64,000 nucleotides of DNA from an uncultured Planctomycetaceae bacterium. Its GTDB lineage: Bacteria; Planctomycetota; Planctomycetia; Planctomycetales; Planctomycetaceae. Below are positions 46,507 through 55,161 of this stretch, in pieces (the stretch's first letter is position 1; each line of letters starts with the position of its first letter). The translations under genes and the position numbers were made by a program. The DNA is taken from contig CALSLT010000027.1 in the NCBI GenBank assembly GCA_943787265.1, positions 281,385-345,384 on the forward strand, written 5' to 3'. A model generated the notes under the pieces. The model made no database searches, was not told where the DNA came from, and worked only from the letters and a program-made list of their open reading frames with translations.

Positions 46507-48081
46507 CTATTCGTGCCGTGTGACCGTGCTGAGTTTCAAGTCGTGAGTGTGCAGGACTTCGCCGTCGATGGTGATGGCTTCGAAGCGGACGGTTGGGTCT
46601 TGTGCCTTCGTGTTGAATTTCATCAGGGCGTAGGAGCAGGTTTTGCTGTGGCCCCAGACGAGGCCCGGTGTCTTCACGACCGGATGCGTGTGCCGGTTCG
46701 TCAGTTTTGAGCTTTCGAACTCGTACAGGTCATAGCCATTGTCTCGACTCGTGATGCGAAGGTCCGTGCGGTGACGGTCGGCGGCGACGAGGAAGACTCC
46801 GTTGATCTTTTGATTCTCGATGTACGAGAAAATTTCTTCGCGTTCGTTCGCGAAGCCATCCCACGGATCTTTGCTGCCCGGTTTGATCTTCTCGGTGAAG
46901 GGTACCGGCGAGGCCAGCACTTTGAATGTGCCTTTTGAATTCTTCAGCGTTTCCTTCAGCCATTGTTTCTGGACGGGACCGAGCATGCTGGGTTCGGGCT
47001 TGCGGGTTCGGTAATAGCGGCCGTCGACCATGATGAAATGTACGTCGCCGATGTAGAAGTCGTACCAGCAGCCGGGTTGTTTCTCGCCGCCGCCGTACGC
47101 CGGGTTCACCCAGTTCTGTCGGAAGACATTCCAGACGGGTCGCTTCCAGGCTGGCTTGTCGATGTCCGGTCCCGGCACGCAGTCGTTCGTGCCGAAGTCG
47201 TGATCGTCGTAAATCGAGTAGATGCTTCGCGAAGAAACAAACTTCCGCCACTCAGGCCGAGACTGACGTCGGTAGTAGCAGTATCTCATCGTGAGGTCGT
47301 GTTCCGGATCATCGATATAGACATTGTCGCCGAGCATCAGAAACGCGTGCGGATCGGCCTTTCCAATCGTGTCCCACATGTACTCCCACTCGGGGACGTA
47401 GCCTGCTCCGCCGCCGAAGCCGACGCTGAATTCAGCACCTGTGTGCAGCTTCGGAGACGTCCGGAAAGTTGGCTCATCCATCTTGTAGAGCTTGCTGTCG
47501 ATTTCGATGGCATACCGATACCGCGTTCCCGGCTCCAGGCCCTTTGCAATTCCAACACCCGTAAAATCGTCTTCTGCTCGTGTCGTCACGGCTGATGAGA
47601 TCGACCACGGAAAGTCGCCATTCATCGGATAAACCCTCACCAGGAATGTCGATTCCTTTGCCGTTCGAATCCAGAACGAAGCCTGAGAATCTGTGACCGA
47701 TCCAACCATCGGGCCGTGAATCAACGCCCCCGGGTTATGCTGCTCTTTCCAGCTCGCAAATTCGTCGGTTTCGTACAAGGGCGACAGCATATCCTGCGGC
47801 CCAGCTACCAACCGTCCAAACGGCAGCCCCTTGTCGAGCGCCGTCTTCGCGTGACCGACGGCCTCTTTGACCTGCCCCTGTCGAAGAGAACTCAGCATTC
47901 GGACGAAGTGGGTTTCCGGCTCGTCCTCGTCCGCCTTCTTAAGTTCCTTGTCAACCTTGTCGAACTGTCCCGCAGCGACAAACCGAGTCGCGTTGCGTTG
48001 CGGATCGTGCTGAGCCGCGCACTGATTTCCGAACATCGCCAGCAGACACAACGGAGCAAACAGAAGAAGCAAACGGGGCAT
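46507..48081 (-). CDS. PhoD-like phosphatase (alkaline phosphatase D family), secreted
   Basis: The 524-aa protein has a signal peptide (LLLLFAPLCLLAMFGNQCAA), a helical spacer (about 30-110), an N-terminal fibronectin-like strand region (GPMVGSVTDSQASFWIRT) and the PhoD metallophosphatase core: FGGGAG, HAFLMLGDNVYIDD, YSIYDDHDFGTND, GDVHFIMVDGRYYR and VAADRHRTDL. The H-D motif DDHDFGTND and GDNVYID supply metal ligands. The family hydrolyses phosphodiesters and monoesters outside the cytoplasm. It lies near an IS-broken gene but is intact. The N-terminal TPR-like region is an unusual addition. Confidence 0.87.
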   Translation of the reverse strand: MPRLLLLFAPLCLLAMFGNQCAAQHDPQRNATRFVAAGQFDKVDKELKKADEDEPETHFVRMLSSLRQGQVKEAVGHAKTALDKGLPFGRLVAGPQDMLSPLYETDEFASWKEQHNPGALIHGPMVGSVTDSQASFWIRTAKESTFLVRVYPMNGDFPWSISSAVTTRAEDDFTGVGIAKGLEPGTRYRYAIEIDSKLYKMDEPTFRTSPKLHTGAEFSVGFGGGAGYVPEWEYMWDTIGKADPHAFLMLGDNVYIDDPEHDLTMRYCYYRRQSRPEWRKFVSSRSIYSIYDDHDFGTNDCVPGPDIDKPAWKRPVWNVFRQNWVNPAYGGGEKQPGCWYDFYIGDVHFIMVDGRYYRTRKPEPSMLGPVQKQWLKETLKNSKGTFKVLASPVPFTEKIKPGSKDPWDGFANEREEIFSYIENQKINGVFLVAADRHRTDLRITSRDNGYDLYEFESSKLTNRHTHPVVKTPGLVWGHSKTCSYALMKFNTKAQDPTVRFEAITIDGEVLHTHDLKLSTVTRHE

Positions 48082-48396
48082 GAATCATCCATTCTTTGAG
48101 ACAGACGTGACTGCCCGATCGCCAGACAAAACAAGCAGTCACACTCACGACCTGAGCCGGACAAGTCTAACCAGCAATGCGACATCCGTCAGTTCTGGCA
48201 AGGCGACACCAGACACAATCCGAATCATTCTGGAAACATTCTCAACTTCTTCCATCAACCGCGAGAGCCGTTGCTGGAAAGCAACGTTCGGATACACTCA
48301 ATTCAGGTAATCACGAAAGACCTGGCAGTGACAAAGTCGTTTCGTGGCGACGCAGTTTTCTTCGGCAGCTCCAGTAGAATTTCCGAGGCGTTTACG
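48082..48396. other. Intergenic region between the phosphatase and nfeD genes
   Basis: This 315-bp gap separates divergent genes. No further coding frame is supported. The nfeD ribosome-binding site GAGG is at 48386. Confidence 0.4.
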
Positions 48397-49050
48397 ATGG
48401 ATAATTACGGGCTGATTGTCTTCCTGGCGGTTGCCCTCGGGACAGGATTTCTCATCTGCGAAGTCTTTATCCCATCAGCCGGAATCCTCACGATCGGATC
48501 GATACTCTGTTTCGCCGTCGCGACTTTCAGTGCATGGCGAGGCTGGTACCAGGCTGGCGAAACAACCTGGTGGTGGGGTTACGTTTTCGGGATGATTCTG
48601 CTGCTCCCAACCACGATCTCGGGAGCCGTCTACATCTTTCCTCGAACCGCCTACGGAAAAGCCGTACTGGCCGTTCCACAATCTCTCGAAGAAGTTACTC
48701 CGTTTCAGGAAGAAGAGGCTCGACTGACCAGCCTGATCAATTCTCACGGGCAAACGTCCACGATGTTTTCGCCCGGCGGTATGGTCCAGATTGGTCACGA
48801 GAAGTTTCACGCTGAAAGCGACGGAGTCCTTATCGACGCTGGGACGGATGTCATCGTAGTTGGCGTCAAGGGAAACCGACTGATTGTTATGTCTGCCGAA
48901 CTTCACGACAGCATTGCACAGTCGGCGTCGAGTCCTAAGACTGCGGCAGTGAACGAAGTACCAAATGGAGATTTCGGTCAGAACGTCGCCGCGTCCGATG
49001 AAACATCTGGCGGCGAACCTTTCGATTTCGATGTTCCCGAGAATGCATAG
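48397..49050 (+). CDS. NfeD-like membrane protein
   Basis: The 217-aa protein has four hydrophobic segments (IVFLAVALGTGFLICEVFIPSAG, LTIGSILCFAVATFSAW, WWWGYVFGMILLLPTTISGAVYIF) and a C-terminal OB-fold-like domain: SPGGMVQIGHEKFHAESDGVLIDAGTDVIVVGVKGNRLIV. That G-x-V-xx-G and GNRLIV pattern is typical of NfeD. It stabilises or works with flotillin-like proteins; floA follows 58 bp later. I chose the ATG at 48397, which has GAGG upstream, over an earlier in-frame start at 48271. Confidence 0.88.
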   Translation: MDNYGLIVFLAVALGTGFLICEVFIPSAGILTIGSILCFAVATFSAWRGWYQAGETTWWWGYVFGMILLLPTTISGAVYIFPRTAYGKAVLAVPQSLEEVTPFQEEEARLTSLINSHGQTSTMFSPGGMVQIGHEKFHAESDGVLIDAGTDVIVVGVKGNRLIVMSAELHDSIAQSASSPKTAAVNEVPNGDFGQNVAASDETSGGEPFDFDVPENA

Positions 49051-49108
49051 ACCTGGACAAGTTCTGACTTCCAGACGACCGTGACTGGAACTGGCAAAAG
49101 GATGCCCC

Positions 49109-50206
49109 ATGTTTGACCCGACCTTGCTTCTGGCAATCGATAATCTTCTAGCCGCTGACGACGGCACCATCGGCCGAAACTGGATGATCGGCATCTCCAT
49201 CTTCGTGATGGTCGTGATGCTGGTTTTCGTGGTCGTCTTTTTCCGATACATCGGGCTCTGGATTCAGTGCAAGATGACGCGAGCCGGAATTTCGTTTCCG
49301 AATCTGGTCATGATGTCGCTTCGGAAAGTTAACCCGACGATTATCGTTCGCAGTAAAATTATGGCCGTGCAGGCCGGACTGCTTCGAGACTACCCGATCA
49401 GCACGCGACAATTGGAAGCTCACTTCCTGGCCGGAGGGAACGTTCCGAACGTCATCCGAGCATTGATCGCGGCTCATCGAGCACGACTGGATATCGACTG
49501 GCAAACCGCTCAAGCCATCGACCTTGCTGGCCGAGACATTCTGGACGCGGTCAAAACCAGCGTTCATCCGAAAGTCATCGACTGCCCGGATCCCAATAAG
49601 AACGCCGGCACTCTGGACGCCGTCGCCGGTGACGGAATTCAACTTCGAGCCCGCGCTCGTGTCACCGTTAGAACGAACCTCAAGCAGCTGGTCGGTGGGG
49701 CAACCGAAGAAACCGTCATCGCTCGAGTGGGCCAAGGCATCGTCCAGGCGATCGGCTCAAACTCGAACTACGCATCAGTGTTGGAAAACCCGGATGAGAT
49801 TTCGAAACTCGTGCTTTCGCAGGGCCTCGAAGCAAACACCGCCTTCGAAATCGTCTCGATCGACATCGCCGACATCGACGTCGGAGAGAACATCGGAGCT
49901 CGTCTGCAGGCCGACCAGGCAGAAGCGGACATGCGGGTCGCTCGAGCGAAGGCCGAAGAACTTCGAGCAATGTCGACGGCACGCGAGCAGGAAATGATCG
50001 CTCGTGTTCAGGAATCTCGTGCGAAGGTCGTGTTGGCCGAAACCGAAGTTCCGAAAGCGACAGCCGAAGCCTTCCGCAGCGGCAAGCTCGGCTTGCTCGA
50101 CTACTACGACCTGAAAAACGTGCAGGCTGACACAAAAATGCGAGAGTCCATTTCGGTCACCGACAAAGCTGTATCTTCGCGGTCAGCGGTTGCGCCAAGC
50201 AGCTGA
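49109..50206 (+). CDS. floA: Flotillin-like protein FloA
   Basis: The 365-aa protein has an N-terminal membrane segment (WMIGISIFVMVVMLVFVVVFFRYIGLWIQ) and the SPFH/FloA body: GISFPNLVMMSLRKVNP, VPNVIRALIAAHRARLDIDW, LRARARVTVRTNLKQLVGGATEETVIARVGQGIV and the C-terminal coiled coil ADMRVARAKAEELRAMSTAREQEM plus EAFRSGKLGLLDYYDLKN. Flotillins organise membrane microdomains. It lies in a nfeD-floA-hypothetical operon. Confidence 0.95.
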   Translation: MFDPTLLLAIDNLLAADDGTIGRNWMIGISIFVMVVMLVFVVVFFRYIGLWIQCKMTRAGISFPNLVMMSLRKVNPTIIVRSKIMAVQAGLLRDYPISTRQLEAHFLAGGNVPNVIRALIAAHRARLDIDWQTAQAIDLAGRDILDAVKTSVHPKVIDCPDPNKNAGTLDAVAGDGIQLRARARVTVRTNLKQLVGGATEETVIARVGQGIVQAIGSNSNYASVLENPDEISKLVLSQGLEANTAFEIVSIDIADIDVGENIGARLQADQAEADMRVARAKAEELRAMSTAREQEMIARVQESRAKVVLAETEVPKATAEAFRSGKLGLLDYYDLKNVQADTKMRESISVTDKAVSSRSAVAPSS

Positions 50207-50293
50207 TTGAACCGGCAATTGATCCAGCTCTTTCCGGGCATGTCGCCAACATCCAAAACATTTCTTGAGTCCTTGCAGCGGGGAACCTGAGCT

Positions 50294-50947
50294 ATGGCAA
50301 CGACGGCGATTCTTGCCGGACCGGGCGACTTCCTGCCGGTTCTATTTGTTCTGATCGCGATTGCCAGCGGAATTATCAACTTCGTCAAAGAGCGACGCGC
50401 AGCCGCCGAACGAGAAGTTGGTAACGCGGGACGAGGCAACGCCGGACGCGGTAACCCTAACAACGAACTTCAGTCAGAGATCGACGCGTTTCTTCAGGAA
50501 GTTTCTCCGGATGACTTTGTTGAGGAGTCGCCACCTCCGCGACCAACCCGTACACAGCAGCAACGCCGTCGCAGAAGGGCGAGTTCGGACGAAGAAGCCG
50601 AACGCCGGCGACGAGTCCGAGCCCGGCGTGAGCATGAGAAACAGCAGGCTGCTGAGGATCGAAAACGGCAGACCGTCAAGCAAAGGCATCTCGAAACGAG
50701 CGATCTCGGAGACGTCAGCGATAGACACGAAGTTGCAAACCGGCATGTGGACAGTTCGGTCGAGAACCGCCGTTTTGAGGACCACATTGACGGCCCATCT
50801 CAAGCGACTGCTCCTCGTGCTACGGGGCCAGCCGGAAACAGTTCGGTGGCCGACCTGCTACAGCAGCCGGGCGGAATCCGCGACGCAATCATGCTCAACG
50901 AGATCTTAGGACCGCCGGTCGCCAGACGGCCAAAACGACGAAGTTAA
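50294..50947 (+). CDS. Hypothetical basic membrane-anchored protein of the nfeD-floA operon
   Basis: The 217-aa protein has one N-terminal membrane helix (FLPVLFVLIAIASGIINFV) and a long charged, low-complexity region with Arg/Glu repeats (GNAGRGNAGRGNPNNE, TQQQRRRRRASSDEEAERRRRVRARREHEK). The end (SVADLLQQPGGIRDAIMLNEILGPPVARRP) is a distinct motif that I associate with planctomycete flotillin operons, though this is not certain. It begins 87 bp after floA. No enzyme motif is visible; a scaffold or adaptor role is a guess. Confidence 0.7.
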   Translation: MATTAILAGPGDFLPVLFVLIAIASGIINFVKERRAAAEREVGNAGRGNAGRGNPNNELQSEIDAFLQEVSPDDFVEESPPPRPTRTQQQRRRRRASSDEEAERRRRVRARREHEKQQAAEDRKRQTVKQRHLETSDLGDVSDRHEVANRHVDSSVENRRFEDHIDGPSQATAPRATGPAGNSSVADLLQQPGGIRDAIMLNEILGPPVARRPKRRS

Positions 50948-51071
50948 GCCAGAAACAAATGCTGATCGCAATGGCTCGGTCACACCAAGCGGTCATCCAG
51001 TAGAGTCGACGACCTACATGCCGCACATGCGTCACAGGACGACCACACACGGCATCGCTTCGGATTTCGAC

Positions 51072-52826
51072 TCAGGAATTCATCCCGCCTGAGTCGCCCA
51101 TGCCTTCGTCCTGAGCTTCGGCTTCTTTGATCGCATAAAGCGTCGTGTCACCAAACTTGCCTTTGCACTTGGGACACTTGGCCTTGGCAATCCCCTTGCC
51201 CGCGGCGCCTCCGAGCTTTTCTTTCTTCCGACTGTCTTCGCTGACAACCAGCCCGCAGCCCTGACACTTTCGGCCGACCGTTTCCAGTTCGATGCCTGGA
51301 TCCGCAGTGTGAAATTCAGTCGCTTCGATCGACTCGATTTTGCGATCACTGTAGTGACATTTGTAGTTCGACTTGCTGTCCTCAAGCGGGACGCCTTCGA
51401 GTTGCCCGAGATCTTTGACCTCGAACATCTCATCGAGATGTTTCGCGAAGTCTCGAAAACCCGACAAGCCGAACGAGACGAACAGGATGTCTTTGACGTC
51501 TTTATCCTGATCAGTGACCGGCAGCCTTACAGCGATGCGGCCCGTCCCGAAGACAGGAACGCCGGCGAACATGGATTCGTGAGCGTAAGCAGCCGGCTGC
51601 ACGACGGAAACTTTTTCCATGTCTTCCTTGCCGAACAGTCGATACCCCGCTGCCGGCAGGTCAAGGATTTCCTTGTCGAGCCGCAGGTGGTCCTGCATTT
51701 CGGCTCGAAGACCATCGATCTTCTTCTTGTTTTTCTCACCGGCAAACAGGCCAGCCCCTTGCTTTCCGTTCGTGACAACGATGACCTGGTCAGCCGCGTA
51801 TCCAAGATCGACTTCCTGGAAATCTTTTTCGAGACTTCCCGGTTTGAGTTTCAATTTTGTCGGATCGACCTGGTGAAGCCGCATGTCGAGCATCCATCCG
51901 GTGAACCGACTTTCTTTTTTCTGCTCCAGCTCTGCCTGCTCTTTCTTTCGTTTTTCAGCATCCCAGTCGATACCCGGCACATGGAAAAACGACTTACAAC
52001 GCGGACAACGTCCGGTCGAACCTCGATGGCGATCTTCCACCTGGATGCGATGGCCGTTCGGGCAAAACACGAAGACGAACCCTGGCATCGCCTGCCGTTC
52101 GCCAGACGCCCTTTTCTTTCGCCGCCCCTTTTGACGCGCCTTCGCTTCGTTTTCTTCCTGAAGCGCGATATCCAATAGCGGATCACCGGTTGACTCTACA
52201 GGAGCAGGCTCTGCTTTCGCGGCGGGCGCTGGAGCATCAGTTGACTCACTGGCTTCAGCCGGTGGCTCTTTGTCAATTCCAGAATCAGCAGCCGTGGGTG
52301 CTTTTGGTTCTGCAGAAGCTTCCGGCTCCGTCTTTGCCTCTTCTTCTTCAGGCTTCCGTTTGATCGAATAAATCTCGTCGGGAGTACGCGACGCTTCTGC
52401 ATCTGCCACCTGCTGTGCCTGGAGCTGCGCATGCTCTTCCTGAGTCATCATGTTCAGACCGTCTGCCAGCTCAAAGTCATCATCGGTCGACTCAAGGGAC
52501 GCCTCCGCCACATCCGGTAACGGGTCTTCCGGCGGAGCTTCGCTTAGCGTGACCTGCTGAGGCCCGTCCAGCATCTTCTGATAGGATTCAGCGATCTCTT
52601 CTCGCAGAAAGCCACCGCAACGCCAGCAACGCACAAGACCTTCACGAACTTTTTCGCCGCAATCGGGACACGGCACTTCGTCAGTCGCCCGTTCAACCGC
52701 TGGCAGGTCAGCAGCTACGCCATCGGCGAGCTCTTCTTTCAGGACGTGTTTGCAGGTTGGACATTGGATCGTGTCGCTCAAAATGAGAGATTTGCACGAC
52801 GGGCACGAGATAATCGAGACGCTCAT
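51072..52826 (-). CDS. Multi-zinc-ribbon protein of unknown function
   Basis: The 584-aa protein starts with two zinc ribbons (CPSCKSLILSDTIQCPTC and CPDCGEKVREGLVRCWRC). A long Glu/Ala/Pro-rich segment (about 80-230) is followed by a third zinc-binding unit (FCPNGHRIQVEDRHRGSTGRCPRC split between about 245 and 275) and a fourth near the C-terminus (CQGCGLVVSEDSRKK, KCPKCKGKFGDTTLY). A central domain (about 300-520, GWMLDMRLHQVDPTKLKLK) has no match that I recognise. There is no signal peptide, so it is cytoplasmic. It is convergent with the floA operon. Function unknown. Confidence 0.75.
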   Translation of the reverse strand: MSVSIISCPSCKSLILSDTIQCPTCKHVLKEELADGVAADLPAVERATDEVPCPDCGEKVREGLVRCWRCGGFLREEIAESYQKMLDGPQQVTLSEAPPEDPLPDVAEASLESTDDDFELADGLNMMTQEEHAQLQAQQVADAEASRTPDEIYSIKRKPEEEEAKTEPEASAEPKAPTAADSGIDKEPPAEASESTDAPAPAAKAEPAPVESTGDPLLDIALQEENEAKARQKGRRKKRASGERQAMPGFVFVFCPNGHRIQVEDRHRGSTGRCPRCKSFFHVPGIDWDAEKRKKEQAELEQKKESRFTGWMLDMRLHQVDPTKLKLKPGSLEKDFQEVDLGYAADQVIVVTNGKQGAGLFAGEKNKKKIDGLRAEMQDHLRLDKEILDLPAAGYRLFGKEDMEKVSVVQPAAYAHESMFAGVPVFGTGRIAVRLPVTDQDKDVKDILFVSFGLSGFRDFAKHLDEMFEVKDLGQLEGVPLEDSKSNYKCHYSDRKIESIEATEFHTADPGIELETVGRKCQGCGLVVSEDSRKKEKLGGAAGKGIAKAKCPKCKGKFGDTTLYAIKEAEAQDEGMGDSGGMNS

Positions 52827-53257
52827 CGGAAGAGCTTCCTGATGCGAGACGGGCTTGTGGGACTGCCAAAACGTCGATTCAGCTTATTGATCAAAGAGTG
52901 ATGACGAGATTCTCGATCGGAAGCAAAATCAATGACAGTGTGAATCTGTGTGAAAATTTTAGAATGAGCACGCCACTCTAACAGACGATTTCTCCGATTT
53001 CAGCCCGGAACCACGTTCATCGCCAAGCAAGTTGAATGCCGCGGGAGACATTTCCGGACAAGCTGTCAGAATGCTAATGACATTGCGTCGGCCCACGTCG
53101 AGTCAAATCAGCCCGACCCTCGTCACAGACGGACGATCTCATGGTTGGCATTCTTCCAGAGAACGCCCTGCTATCATGCCGCCACGATGCACTTCCGTCA
53201 GCACAGCTTCTTCGGAAGTAGATCAGCCAGAACAGCCTAACCGAGGACGCTCGCTTG
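52827..53257. other. Intergenic region between the zinc-ribbon and corA genes
   Basis: This 431-bp region separates divergent genes. No RNA gene or strong hairpin was seen. An AT-rich patch at 52900-52980 could hold the promoters. Confidence 0.4.
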
Positions 53258-54208
53258 ATGACTTCTGCGATCGCATTCAACTTTGAAAACCGCGTCGACC
53301 GAGAAATCAGCTTCGAAGAGGTCGCCGACGCGCTGAATAGTGGCGAATTCTGCTGGGTGAACCTGACCGCTGACGATGTCTCGAAGAAGGCAGAGTTCCT
53401 CGATCTTTTCGGCGTGGCCGATGAAGAAACTCAAACGCCCGGAACAATTCGGTTCGTCGCCCAGAAAGACTGCATCCAGTTCACGTTGATCGACACGCAA
53501 TTGACGAACGGCCTGTTCGTTAAATCGCCGGTCTCGATCTACTTCGGGCAGAACTTCATGCTGTCAGTCCACCGGAAACCTGCCACATTTGTTGCTGGAA
53601 CGCTGCAATCGTGCCGTGAAAACTTCCGAAACATTGCACTTTCTCCGGGTTTTCTGCTGTTCGAACTCGCCGATCACCTCACGCAAAATTACACGAGTCT
53701 GGTCCAGTCGCTAGCGACGAAAACTCAGGAAATTGAGTCTGAACTCTTTAACGAGGACAATGACGATCGCATCTTCACGGTCGTCGCCAGCCTGATCCGC
53801 TCGATTCTTGAGTTCTACAAGGTGATCGTGTCTTCTCGCGAGGTGCTGCACGATCTGGCGACTCGGTTGTCACCATTTATCCCGGAAACGACGCAGCCAT
53901 ACCTCGAAAAGAAAGCCGCATTGCTGGATCGGCTTAGCGTCGATGTCACGACCGAGCGTGAAATCCTGTCCGAATCCCTTCATCTGTACATGGGAATTGT
54001 CACCCACCGGACAAATGCACTGCTTACGCGTCTGACCGTAGTTGGTACGCTCTTCCTTCCGCTGACGTTCATCGCAGGGGTTTACGGCATGAATTTCGAG
54101 GTTATGCCGGAGCTCGGATGGAAGTATGGATACCTCACATTCTGGATCGTGGCCTGCTCAACGGCGATCGGCCTGACCGCTTATATGCAGCGGAAAAAGT
54201 GGCTTTAA
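53258..54208 (+). CDS. corA: CorA-family magnesium/divalent cation transporter
   Basis: The 316-aa protein has the CorA layout: an N-terminal cytoplasmic domain, a long helical stalk (about 150-245) and two C-terminal membrane helices. The signature GMN is present in FIAGVYGMNFEVMPELGWKYGY near residue 276. The first helix is TRLTVVGTLFLPLTFIAG and the second YLTFWIVACSTAIGLTAYM, followed by a basic end KKWL. It would move magnesium, cobalt or nickel through a pentameric pore. The ATG at 53258 follows a TTG one codon earlier. Confidence 0.92.
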   Translation: MTSAIAFNFENRVDREISFEEVADALNSGEFCWVNLTADDVSKKAEFLDLFGVADEETQTPGTIRFVAQKDCIQFTLIDTQLTNGLFVKSPVSIYFGQNFMLSVHRKPATFVAGTLQSCRENFRNIALSPGFLLFELADHLTQNYTSLVQSLATKTQEIESELFNEDNDDRIFTVVASLIRSILEFYKVIVSSREVLHDLATRLSPFIPETTQPYLEKKAALLDRLSVDVTTEREILSESLHLYMGIVTHRTNALLTRLTVVGTLFLPLTFIAGVYGMNFEVMPELGWKYGYLTFWIVACSTAIGLTAYMQRKKWL

Positions 54209-54497
54209 TTGGCGAGGCGTGCCGATTATTCGGATGAGGCGATGTTTCATCGAGAATCATCTCCAATTGAACCGGCAAATCGCTCCGCCGTAGGCCAGGA
54301 CCGATTTTCGCCGTAAGTTACTTGCAGAACGTATTTTGCAAGCGTAAAACCTGTAGTTCAGTCGTCCTTTTCAGTCTCTGAATTGTCGACTGGAGCTCAC
54401 CGAATGACGCAGCCGCCACCGCAAAAATTGCGACAGATTTCAAACATCAACTGACGTTTGAAATTCTTTTCCAAGGCTGCGTCAGACAATTTTTTCT
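54209..54497 (+). promoter_or_regulatory. infC leader region with a hairpin
   Basis: The region before infC contains a 9-bp perfect stem (54437-54445 with 54456-54464) with a ten-base loop, followed by TTCTTTT. It could be a terminator for corA, an attenuator of infC, or both. The L20-type control of infC operons is known in other bacteria, but I cannot assign that here. Confidence 0.5.
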
Positions 54498-54513
54498 GGA
54501 GGAGACCACAATC
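54498..54513 (+). promoter_or_regulatory. Strong ribosome-binding site and AUC start codon of infC
   Basis: GGAGGAG at 54498-54504 is followed at optimal spacing by ATC at 54511-54513, in frame with infC. The first conventional start, GTG at 54538, has no Shine-Dalgarno sequence in front of it. Confidence 0.7.
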
Positions 54514-55050
54514 AGAAGACCTCAGTTTGCTCAGCCCGTGCAGACAAATCTGCCACGGATGAATGATGGAATTCGGATCACGCCTATCCGCGTCGTCGAT
54601 CAGGACGGCGAAATGCTCGGCGAAATGGAGACTCACAAAGCTAGAGAACTCGCGATTGATGCCGGGTTGGATCTTGTCGAAGTGAGCCCGGGAGTTCGGC
54701 CGCCGGTTTGCCGGATCATGGACTTCGGGAAGTCTCAGTACGAGAAACAGAAGAAGCTTAAGAGCGGTGCCAAACAGCACTCCGTTCAAGTTAAGCAGAT
54801 TCGTATGCGAGCAAAAACCGGCCAGCACGACGTCGAAGTGAAGGTCCGAAAGGCTCGACAGTTTCTTGCCAAGAACGACAAGGTAAAGGTCAACGTTCTG
54901 TTCCGAGGACGTGAAAACGCTCACCACGATCGAGGCCGTGAATTGCTTCAGCAGTTCATCGACATGCTGGAAGGCGAAATCGTCGTCGAGCAGCCGCCAC
55001 GAATGGAAAGCGGACGCGCCATGTCGACCATTCTGGGACCAATTTCGTAA
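54511..55050 (+). CDS. infC: Translation initiation factor IF-3
   Basis: The 179-aa protein is IF-3, which prevents premature subunit joining and checks the start codon on the 30S subunit. The N-terminal domain contains NDGIRITPIRVVDQDGEMLG and LDLVEVSPGVRPPVCRIMDFGK; the C-terminal domain contains KQIRMRAKTGQHDVEVKVRKA and FRGRENAHHDRGRELL. The start is assigned to ATC at 54511 because a strong GGAGG lies eight bases upstream, the family's expected N-terminal length results (Escherichia coli IF-3 has 180 aa), and rare start codons at infC are a known device for autoregulation. If GTG 54538 is used, the protein has 170 aa. Its normal neighbours rpmI and rplT are not visible in the window. Confidence 0.93.
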   Translation: MRRPQFAQPVQTNLPRMNDGIRITPIRVVDQDGEMLGEMETHKARELAIDAGLDLVEVSPGVRPPVCRIMDFGKSQYEKQKKLKSGAKQHSVQVKQIRMRAKTGQHDVEVKVRKARQFLAKNDKVKVNVLFRGRENAHHDRGRELLQQFIDMLEGEIVVEQPPRMESGRAMSTILGPIS

Positions 55051-55161
55051 CAATCGTTGGTGGTGATTTGAGCTTGATTCATTGAACCGGGTCATGTTAC
55101 GCGCCGACACCACGGCCGTAGATTCCTTCCGGCTGGTAATCGACTCGTCGCATTCGGCTGC

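Noticed and set aside
51309..52178. 289-codon plus-strand open frame opposite the zinc-ribbon protein
   Set aside because: Shadow frame; the minus strand carries clear Cys-X2-Cys units.
54397..55113. 238-codon minus-strand open frame covering infC
   Set aside because: infC on the plus strand is certain and the minus frame has no recognisable feature.
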